64,000 bases of DNA from Agapanthus africanus (lineage: Eukaryota > Streptophyta > Magnoliopsida > Asparagales > Amaryllidaceae), in contig JASDDO010000028.1 in NCBI GenBank assembly GCA_030015575.1, positions 27,259,154 to 27,323,153 on the forward strand, in the 5' to 3' direction. Shown here piece after piece: positions 54,803 to 64,000 of the stretch. The translations under genes were made by a program, and so were the position numbers. The notes below the pieces were generated by a model, which saw nothing but the letters and a program-made list of their open reading frames with translations, was not told where the DNA came from and searched no databases. Position 1 is the stretch's first letter, and each line of letters opens with the position of its first letter.

Positions 54803-55043
54803 TTTTTTCACAAAAATATCTCTAAGTTTTGTTTATTATAGTAAAATATATTAAACCACGGTTTCACTAAAATACCCTCAAAAGAAGAACTTATGTTGCT
54901 TTAGTAACTACATGATATTTAAGGGCACTATTGTGTAATTTACCCATTAAAGTTGCTAGCTGGTACAGAAGAAACCAAAATATTTAAAAGGAGCTAGAGG
55001 GGGCATAGCTCTTGCCGGATTTACCCAGATCCTGTGCCTTGAG
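54803..55043. other. Intergenic sequence
   Basis: AT-rich, no gene seen. It ends in the target duplication TTGAG (55039-55043). Confidence 0.4.
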
Positions 55044-55464
55044 TGTTAGGATTTTTAAATCCCAAACAATTCAGAAGATAAATACAGGATTTTTTAGAAA
55101 AAGAATAAAATAAAAGACACGATCAAACACAAGAAAATCTTCCAGCTTCTTTTATTTATTCAACTTCAATACAAATTACAAAATCTCTTTTCTTACAAAA
55201 ACCTTCTCTTCAACTCTTCTTCTTCTTCTCTTTAAAATACCCCAATCAATCTATATTTATAGGTCTAGACAAAGATGCTTAGAGATAATATTGATTTAAT
55301 TAGGATTTATCATTAAATAACTAACTAAATCTTATCTCTAAACAAATTTTCAAATATCTTTATAATTAATCTCATTCAACTAATAATTTAAATTTAGATC
55401 TAATCTAAATCTAAATCCGTAACTTCCTTTCCTAAAATATTTGAATGTATGACAAATCTTAACA
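55044..55464 (-). repeat. 3' LTR of the gag-only Copia element
   Basis: The minus strand starts TGTTAAGATTTG and ends CCTAACA. TATA-like CTATAAATATAG on the minus strand lies near 55252-55263. Confidence 0.85.
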
Positions 55465-55564
55465 ATCTCTATTTTGGCATGCATTCAACGAGCTATCTTC
55501 TGTCTACTCTTCACAACTTCCACCCACGACATTTTCCGAGTTCTGCACAAAGCTCCACCTTGAC

Positions 55565-56829
55565 TCAAGGTTTCTCCATCTTGCTCAAGGTTGTTCTTTC
55601 ATATATATTCTTTCCTACAACTTGATATATATCGCTTGAGATTCGGATACATTTCATCACGATACAGTTGTTCTGACACATCTTCATTACTCCACCTTGA
55701 GCAATAATTGTGTAACCTCTTGTATCCAATCTCCCAAGCGAAATTAAATTACTCTTCAGTTTTGGGACATACTTGACATCTTCAAGAACTCTCTGCTTCC
55801 CATCAAGCATCTTCATCTTTATGGTACGCACGCCCTCTATTTCTACTTCAGAATTATCTGCTAACGTCACCTGCTCCTTTTTCTCCTCAGTCTCATAAAA
55901 CTATTCCTTATTTGAACATACGTAAAAAGATACTCTCGAATCCATATATCGCATATCTTTCTTTTTGGCTTTTTCATTACTAGTCATAAGCAAATCACAC
56001 TTTGGTTCCGCATTGTATGCCACATTAGTTTGCACTTTCTCTCTAGGTCTTTTTAGATCATCTAAGTTCTCCTTCATTTTGGGGCAATTGGACATATAGT
56101 GACTCATCTCGTTGCAGTAATGACACCTTATCTTCAATATATCTCTTGCAGGCCGCGATATCTGATTTATTCTATCGTTGCTTTGTTCTTTCCTCCACTT
56201 CGGCTCCTCTCTTGCAACAAGTGCAGATGAATCAGATGATCTAATTGATGATTTCCTTATTAATTCTTCATTCAGAAGACAGTTCGTTATTGCACTCATA
56301 GAAGAGACGAACTGCTCAAATAAACTACCAAAGTTTCCCAACTGCTTGGAAGGGAACTCAATACTATAAGTGTCTGCGTCTCGTTTTCAATCGGCATCTT
56401 CATGACTGCAAGTTAATTCGCAATATTCTAAATTTTGTTCAAGTGCTCTGCTATTGAGGAATCTTCCAGGAACTTCAAATTCATCAATTTTCTCATTAGA
56501 GAGGTCTTGTTCGTAGCCTTCTTTCTCTCGTAGAGATTTGTCAGCTTCTTCTATAAAGTTTTCGCAGCACTTTCTGATGATATAAGGTGGAACACCGAAT
56601 TTTCTATCCATCCGCGAATAAGACTCCTCGCCTTTCGATCCATCCTCATCCAATCATCATTTAACATCTTCTCTGGTTTGGCGCCAATCTCATAAAGAGT
56701 CAAATCTAAATCTTTAAGGCACAATAAGCCCTCCATTCTCGACTTCCATATCGACCAATTTGTGTTATTCAAATACACCATCTTTTGTTGAGATTTAAGT
56801 TGTTTCCATCTCCGTCGTTCTTCTCTCAA
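55565..56829 (-). pseudogene. gag: Copia Gag and protease start
   Basis: The minus strand reads YLNNTNWSIWKSRMEGLLC (56780-56720 region), the start of a Copia Gag of the UBN2 type, with frameshifts near 56600 and 56350. A zinc knuckle CHYCNEMSHYMSNC (CX2CX4HX4C, near 56130-56089) follows. Then comes a protease start in which the catalytic D-S-G is changed (MDSR), a stop, and TLADNSEVEIEGV...LKSNLISLGRL, the region before integrase, ending near 55565. Integrase and RT are absent. Three or more lesions mean no full product. Confidence 0.85.
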
Positions 56830-56847
56830 CTAAGCCCCGATACCAAT

Positions 56848-57261
56848 TGTTAGGATTTTTAGGTTCTAAACAATTCAAAAAACAAACACATATTCTTTGA
56901 GAAGAAAGAATAAAATAAAATACATAATCAAACACAAGAAAAATTTTCAATTTCTCTTCTTTATTCAATTTCAATACGAATTACAAAATCTCTCTTCCTA
57001 CAAAAATCTTCTCTTCAACTCTTCTTCTTCTCTACAAAATACCCTAATCAATCTATATTTATAGGCCTAGACAATGATACTTAGAGATAATATTGATTTA
57101 ATTAGGATTTATTTCTAAATAACTAACTAAACCTTATCTCTAAATAAATCTTTAAATATCTTCATAATTAATCTCATTCAACTAATAATTTAAATTTAAA
57201 TCTAATCTAAATTTAAATCGGTAACTTTCTCTCCTAAAAGATTTGAATGTATGATAAAACA
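56848..57261 (-). repeat. 5' LTR of the gag-only Copia element
   Basis: 414 bp, colinear with 55044-55464. The minus-strand TATA-like CTATAAATATAG lies near 57053-57064. Confidence 0.85.
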
Positions 57262-57383
57262 TTGAGAAAGGTCAAATCGGGAAGCATAATTCTTATGGTC
57301 AAACATTTTTCTACAGAGTGAGAGGTCATTGGTTCGACTCGTAAAAAGGGCAACACATCCAAAAGGGAGAAAAACAATTTAAA

Positions 57384-57638
57384 GGGTTAATTACACAAAA
57401 CCTCATCCAGTTTATATTATATAGCATGCGCCATCAATGGGCTTATCACCGCAAACGTCTCTTGGACTTTTAGAAAGACTTGATAACATCTGCTGGTTTT
57501 TGTTCGACGAATCATTTGAGCATGTTTTATGTTTATTCGTCAATAAACTCACAAAGAATTTGCTTTATTAAGTTGCTTGAGAGGGTATAAGCTAGAGCTA
57601 TATGGATGAACTATAAATAGGTTTTGTGCAATTAACCC
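57384..57638. mobile_element. Short MITE with 20-bp inverted ends
   Basis: GGGTTAATTACACAAAACCT and its inverted partner AGGTTTTGTGCAATTAACCC bound 255 bp. One mismatch between the ends. No coding. It lies about 520 bp before the CAX start codon. Confidence 0.7.
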
Positions 57639-58162
57639 TGTTTTAAATAAAGGATTGCCGGACATATGGTAAATCACAACTAACTAGTTATGGTGGTCCA
57701 CAGACCCAACGGTCATGCGGTTTAACCTTTTAAAAAAGGATGCAAAGTTCCAATATTAGAAAGGAGATATTTGCAAATTAAGAAAAACTTTGCAAAACGA
57801 ACACCGTACATGATCTTTGACCCCTCCGTATTCACCGGGTCGGTGAGGCGAGTCTCTTTTATCCTCGAAGAACAAGCTGGTATTTATTAATTATGAATTA
57901 AAGAAAAATCAAACCTCAACATCTCCTCAAATTTTAATCAAATCCCTCCCCCCCACCCCACCCGCCCACCCACACACGAAGCGTCCCCTTTCAATTTTTC
58001 CGTCAACATTTCCCAAATCTCTCTCTTTCGATCTCTCGATTCATCGAATTATTAAAGGAAAAAGTTGAGAGCTTTGGCTTTGGCGCTATACGAATCGGAT
58101 CTTTGTTCGCTTGTGTTGCCAACCCGACCCGTTGCTGGACCCCCTCGCATCTAATTTGAGAG
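57639..58162 (+). promoter_or_regulatory. Promoter and 5' UTR of the CAX gene
   Basis: A C-rich tract (57948-57975) and CT-rich sequence (58016-58035) lead into the first ATG, as is frequent around plant transcription starts. No clear TATA box is seen at a fixed distance. No other gene is present. Confidence 0.45.
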
Positions 58163-61100
58163 ATGATTGATGGTCTTGCATTTGGGGCGAATTCGCGATC
58201 TGAGGAATTGAAGCTGGAAAAAGGGGAGGGTTTTGAAGATTTGGATATGGTAAAGATCTAAATTTTATTTCAATTTCATGATCTGACTGTGTTTACGGAT
58301 TATTTGGGCTTTTTCGATAGGAATTAGTTGTTTTTATTAAGAATTGTTTCGGATATTAGACAGGAAAAAGGGCTTGCAATTGACACGGATAATTTTGGAT
58401 GAAGATTTTTGGTATAGTTTTGAGATTAGAGGAATATTTTGTGGGTTTCTGTGTTTGAATAAATTGTGAGAAAAGGGGGAAGAAAGAGAGATATGTTGCT
58501 TGTTAATCGAATCAACGAGATGAGCTTTAATGGAGCTGAATGGTAATTTCTTTTAATGTGGCTGACCCTAAAGTTTGTGGTTGAAGGCTTGGTGCTGTTG
58601 CTGTGTTGAGTTAATTACCAATGAAAATGCTGACTTTCTGCTGGGACCTTTGATTTCTTTGGTAGTGATTTACTGATTTTCTAGGAATGCATTTAGTTTC
58701 GCCCTTGGCTTTTTTCGTGCCTCAGGATTGAATATAATTTTCTGCATGCCTATTGTTTCCCGCCTTCTAAACTTTTTCCACAGTTTGAGAGAATTTGAAT
58801 GACGGTAGCTGGTCATTTCAGGATTGTTGCAAACCACCCACTTGTATATAATTTACTCGGTTACAAACTTGGAACTAATGAAGTGAGTGTCTACGTTAGG
58901 TCAATAGCCGGTTTTAACTACTTTGTCAAATTCTTATTTTAGCCTTGTTTTGTAGCCCAACCCATTTTGATGGGAGCATGCTTAGATGATCGTGATGATA
59001 CATGGGGAACGATAGAGAAAAATGGTGTAAATTCCCCCCTCTTTTTTGTCAGACAAAGATTTGTAATATAATAGAATAAATGTGGGTAGTGACAGAGTAG
59101 TTTTTAGCGCTTCTAATCTATAGCTAGATGTCTTGGATGTGCAACACAACAAGTTTCTTGAAGAGATTCTTTTGTGATGGATAGACAAAAATGTTAGTCA
59201 ATGTAACTATATCTCTATGAGACCAAACTTGGCACGATCTTTTATCGTTCCAAATCATGATTGAATGACATGAACCTAAGAGTTGTTTAAGAGGCATGAG
59301 GCAAGGAGATTAAGAATATTCTCTTATGTATATTCTATCTATTTGTCAGATAGAATATAGTTAATAAACTTCCTTGAGAAGGAAAGAGAAGATTATACAG
59401 TATTTCAGCAAAATTGAAGGAAATCAATGCAGTCCATATCAGATGCCCCTTGAGATGTAGGTACTGGCGTATATTTTTCTTTTTGTCTTACAGGAAATAG
59501 ATACAAACATTCAATTTCAGATATTGAACTCAATATCTGAATTCAAATGTGATTTTGGTTCTAATGAATGCACATATGCTAATCTTGTATCCTTTTATGG
59601 TTTATAAGTAGTAGAGACAATTTTTCGATCTAAAGTATTTTCTTTTCTTTTAAAATTTTTTAAAAAAATAAAAATTCACATATGGAGTTTGTGCAGTTCA
59701 CCTGTAACATGCTAAGATACTTATTGTGACATCGAAGATAATTTTCAGGATTCAATATTGTAGGAAATAACCATACATCTATTTCTTAAACAGACGAACA
59801 TCTGATACATAATTGGATTCAGATTGAATCTGTTAATATATGTTTGCATGTTACGCTTAAACTCTAGCTGATATTTAGCAAGCACTTGATATACTATATG
59901 AATCCAAAAGCTATCATTAGCTAGGAACTTGTTTATTCAAATTAAATCCAGAATTCTAAAATCCTCTTAGTTCTTTCAAGGAATAGGTAACTGATCAAGG
60001 AATGAAAATAAACCACTGGATCAGAAGTTTCTTGAATATTTCATAAATTATGTTTCCCCACTATTTGGAGCTGTCTTTGCTGGACTTGTTAGCAACCTGC
60101 AGAAGGACATTTATAAATTTAGAAATGCCAAAAATAAATGAACCTAACAACTATTACTGTTTGTCGCAATTTTGAATTATTACTGATTAACCTTGTGGCT
60201 TGTCCCTAGTCATGTCAAATGAAGCTGGAATTTGGTGTCAGAACATGTTCACACAAAATCCTTTTATCTGTATCCATATTAAATAAATCATTCCTTTTAT
60301 CGAACCTTCAATTAAATACCTAACTCATCCCTTTGTTCAAGACTTCTTATTTGGGCCTCAGCTCATTGTTGAGTGGGGTCCTACTTCATACACTATATCA
60401 GTCAGTTTGAATCATCTTGGGTTTCGATGAGTCTTACTACTTAGCCTTAATTGTACTGACCCCTCATCCTATTCTGCCGAATTTTAACATCATCCAACTT
60501 CACATTTTGCAAATCCATTACCGTCCAAGATTCTGAGCCATGTAAAAGAAGTGCAACTGTGCAATGCATTAAAATCGTGAATTAAATATGGTAGTTATAA
60601 TCTTGCATTGGTGCAGCAAAACAACTGTAACAATGCCAAAAAATGCATTCAAATATTCAGCTTTAGTAATTTGTGGGCCCACTATCTAGGAGTTCAAGTG
60701 CTTGGGTAATAGTGATGAAAACTGTATGTAGTATCAGAGACCAGGTTTGGTATGGCATAATTAGTGGCAAAGTATTAGAGAGACTACACTTTAAAGGTCT
60801 GAGGTTCAAAATTTCCTGCCCTACCATTAACAGGATTTATTTACTTATCGTTGATGTCTTCCACATTTAGAGTAATGCATTGCCTTCTACATGTATATCA
60901 GTAGATGCTGGCCTCCGCTTGAGATGGAGCATTGAGAAGTTTGACTTTATATATTATGTGGACCCACTAGCTGACAACTTAAGATTTTAGGTAAAAGTAA
61001 AATTGTTTCAATCAGATTAGTGTGTTTAACAAAGCTTCAATATTGTTTCTATTGTTGGTTCATGAAAACTAGTCTAGAATGTTTGTGTCATCCTGGGTAT

Positions 61101-64000
61101 TGTCAATATCTGTCTTATTTGCGCAATTGTGTTTGCTGTTTGCATGCCTTGAACAATGAAAGAACACAAAACTTGCTGACATATACCAAGCATAAATCTA
61201 AAAAAAAAGACAACACACACACACGCACACATACACACAGGGTTACACATAGAAGTATATTTCTTGTTCATTTTCAGCATGTCATTTTAGTCAATTTGAA
61301 TGTCCATTCATTCTCATAAAATGTTTGTTTGTCCTTCTTGAACATCCAGATGGGATCCATGGTTGAGGATGATGATGTGGAAATTGAGATGCAAGCGCTT
61401 GCTAATTCTTTACCAGCTACAAGGAAGATAAATCCTTCTGATATTCTTCATATCGGAGCTTACGCAGATTTTGCTGAATCTTTCTCTTTTAGGAGATCAC
61501 TTGGAAGATTATTGAGAAGTACCAACACTGTGATATTCTCAGCAAAGATTAACCTGTTACTTCCATTTGGACCCTTGTCCATCCTGCTGCATTATCTAAC
61601 TAAAAAGCATGTAAGGGTTTCTTACCACTTGAGTTTGGGTTTATTTTCATCTACTACTACCTTTGTTTTCCCAGCAATTTTTTAAAAAAAATTATGAAGA
61701 TATGAAATGCTATATCCTAACCTAACAGATGCACATTCTTCATATTTTATGTACAGGGTAGTAATGGATGACGAGACCTTTTCTTATATTCACCCCTATT
61801 TATTTAACTTATATTTAATCTGCTGCTCAGCATGTTTTTCCTTCAACAATTACTTGGCCTACTCGTGATGGGTCATAATTGGATGGCTCATATCCAACTG
61901 ATTTGGACAACAGGGAAATCTTATTTGTTACTCGCTAAGTCATTGCTACCTAATTTCTACTATACATATAGGTGTAAAGAATGGCATATTTAAGCTGTAT
62001 TTCTGTCTTCAATGATGCACGGTTACTCTTTTAAAGAATTAGAAGTTACTGATCGCTAAAATCCTTGTATTTTATTTTCATATCAGGGATTGGTCTTCTT
62101 CTTCAGTTTGGTGGGCATAATACCCTTAGCCGAGCGTTTGGGTTATGCAACTGAGTAAGTATTGGTGTACCTTTATTCTTTTTTTGTTGCTTATTATGCC
62201 AACTAACTGTCCTAATTATGTTGCAGACAACTCGCTTTCTTCACTGGACCCACAGGTAAACTTTGTAAAACTTGCATCATGCTCACCTAGATGCTAGATC
62301 ATACTTTTCTTGAGCATTTTCTGTTTAATCTTTATTTTGTTGCATGTCAATAATATTATTGAACATTTGGTTGCAGTTGGGGGTCTTCTAAATGCTACTT
62401 TTGGAAATGCAACTGAAATGATAATTGCGGTATATGCCATGAAAAATGGAATGATTCGGGTTGTCCAGCAATCATTACTTGGCTCCATATTATCGAACAT
62501 GCTGTTAGTTTTAGGCTGTTCATTCTTCTCTGGGGGGATTGTACATTGCAAGAAAGACCAAGTATTCAACAAGGTATCTTCTTTGAATAACAGAGAGTTC
62601 TCGTTTCATACATACGACGCTCGCTTGTATAAAAATATCTGAGAACTGGAATTTGTTTGCACAGGCAACTGCTGCTGTAAACTCAGGATTACTGCTGATG
62701 GCTGTAATGGGATTAACGTTTCCAGCCGTGCTTCGCTTTACACACTCTGAGGTGCAGTATGGAAAGTCAGAGGTGGCTCTGTCAAGGTTTAGCAGTGGGA
62801 TCATGCTTGTGGCTTATGCTAGTTATCTTGTTTTCCAATTGAAGAGTCACAGCAATCTCTATAGTCCCATTGACAATGTAAGTGACATTGGGTGCTTTGA
62901 GCATTTAACATTTTGCATATTAGTACAATTATGGAGATTAAGAGAAATATTTATATGAGAAGTCTTGAACATTTTAGAAATTAAAATTTCTATCGTGCGG
63001 TATTCCTATAATTTTCCTTATTCTTTCATGAAGGGATGGACTTCCACAAGGAATTTTACAATGGGGCTTTTTTCTGGAGTTATGCTAGTTACCGATTTTT
63101 GTATTCTTCGTTTCATTTCCAATGTTTTCTGCCTTCTCCAACCTGTCATTCTATGAATGATTGTTATTGTTCCTTTTTCTTAAAAAGGAAAGGAGGGAAA
63201 AACTGTTTCCTTTTCAAGTTTCATCTTTATAGCACGCGCACACATCATTCGGACCCTTCAATTTATAGATGTGGATCTACCTATGAATATACTCACAAAG
63301 AAAAAGAGAAGTGACTTGGGTACATGCACACGCATGCGCACGTGCACATGCACGCACACACTCAGCTCTTGTAACGAAACTAATTTGTGCCAAATATTTT
63401 GTCCTTGACATGTTATTTACATTATATATACATGCGGATGATGATTTTCATTTCTTTTTAGGAAAATGTACCTAATATTGAGGAAGATTCTGAAGAAGAG
63501 GAGGTTCCAGAGGTGACTCTGTGGGAAGCAATATCCTGGCTTGCTGTCTTGACCATATGGATTTCTGTTCTTTCAGAATACCTTGTTAATGCCATAGAGG
63601 TAGATATTTAGCTTAATGTCCTTTTATCTGTTTCTAATTACCGACTTAACCATCTTTTCGACTTGTGAATTTAAGTTAAAAAGATGGGTTCCTTTCTATA
63701 TTAAGTTTACAGACATAAACTATAGTAGCTTCAAGGCTTGTACATTCAATTTATTCAACAGGAAAGGAATATGTATACTATCTGATTTTTTGCATTTAAT
63801 TGCAGGGAGCATCTGACTCATTGAACCTACCCGTGTCTTTTATCAGTGTCATTTTACTACCAATAGTTGGAAATGCTGCTGAGCATGCAAGTGCAATTAT
63901 GTTCGCCATGAAAAATAAGCTTGTGAGTTTTCCACTGTCGTAATCTAACGTTATCCTTTTCCTCTACAGTTTGTGGACAGCAACACTAGCTCTTTTATCT
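58163..64000 (+). CDS. CAX: Vacuolar cation/proton exchanger, CAX2/CAX5-like (partial, 3' end outside)
   Basis: CAX proteins move Ca2+ or other divalent cations into the vacuole in exchange for H+. Exons by GT-AG borders and frame: 58163-58249, 61350-61610, 62087-62154, 62227-62255, 62377-62573, 62665-62877, 63462-63599, 63806-63922; together 370 codons without a stop. The two cation-binding alpha repeats are visible: [14 protein letters not shown] (residues 158-171) and [14 protein letters not shown] (353-366). An acidic loop EEDSEEEE lies near residues 292-299, between the halves. [13 protein letters not shown] and [20 protein letters not shown] blocks point to the type I-B (CAX2/5/6) group. 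Plant CAX proteins have about 430-460 residues, so 2-4 exons lie beyond the window. Exon 1 is the least certain; ATG 61350 is an alternative start. Confidence 0.93.
58250..61349 (+). other. Large first intron of the CAX gene
   Basis: 3.1 kb between the GTAAAG donor and a CATCCAG acceptor. AT-rich, no gene seen. An (AC)n microsatellite lies at 61212-61240. If translation starts at 61350, this would be an intron in the 5' UTR. Confidence 0.65.
61211..61240. repeat. (AC)n microsatellite
   Basis: An imperfect CA run in CAX intron 1. A second CA/GCA-rich run lies at 63320-63360 in the intron before exon 7. Confidence 0.75.

Larger units (their letters stand above)
55044..57261 (-). mobile_element. 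Small gag-only Copia element (TR-GAG type)
   Basis: 2218 bp with two LTRs (55044-55464, 421 bp; 56848-57261, 414 bp) and a perfect target duplication TTGAG (55039-55043, 57262-57266). On the minus strand a primer-binding site TTGGTATCGGGGC (56846-56834) follows the 5' LTR, and a purine tract AAAATAGAGAT (55475-55465) precedes the 3' LTR. The 1.4-kb interior encodes Gag and a protease start only. No integrase, RT or RNase H. LTRs differ by roughly a tenth, so it is old. Confidence 0.9.

Overview
This window is plant nuclear DNA, probably from a eudicot. The right end carries a multi-exon vacuolar cation/proton exchanger gene (CAX2/5-like) with GT-AG introns. Nearly everything else is nested LTR retrotransposons, MITEs and a tRNA-derived SINE. 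There is no prokaryotic gene, rRNA gene or CRISPR array.

Layout, left to right. (F) 1-about 6060, + strand: the 3' part of a Ty3/gypsy element with a broken gag, no pol, several different tandem arrays, and a 3' LTR carrying seven copies of a 58-bp repeat. (A) about 6240-10581, - strand: a truncated gypsy element with a gag remnant and a 3.2-kb LTR, sitting in the RT region of the next element. (B1) 10582-24532, - strand: a gypsy chromovirus fragment with PR/RT and one LTR; the LTR is split by (C1). (C1) 12500-21806, + strand: a long non-coding Copia derivative with two 2.08-kb LTRs. (E) 24533-52565, - strand: a Tat-lineage gypsy element with gag, a small RT remnant and LTRs. It also carries two genes in antisense orientation (+ strand), each with its own TATA box and polyadenylation region. 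The first antisense gene is split by two complete insertions: (C2) 25635-35298, duplication CCCTT, and (B2) 35673-45945, duplication CGGTC, a Tekay-like chromovirus without gag.

52566-58162 is the 5' flank of the CAX gene and is rich in small elements: three foldback MITEs (one with a tRNA-derived SINE inside), a Stowaway MITE, a 2.2-kb gag-only Copia element (55044-57261, duplication TTGAG), and a short MITE. The CAX gene runs from 58163 past the window end; eight exons (370 codons) are visible and the last exons lie outside.

Order of events inferred from nesting: E is the oldest host. B1 entered its 3' LTR, C1 entered the B1 LTR, and A entered B1 pol; F adjoins the broken A gag. C2 and B2 entered the E antisense gene independently. 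C2 is the youngest, with about seven differences between its 2152-bp LTRs. No retroelement here has an intact gag-pol, so all would depend on proteins made elsewhere. The only gene that looks intact and under selection is CAX.
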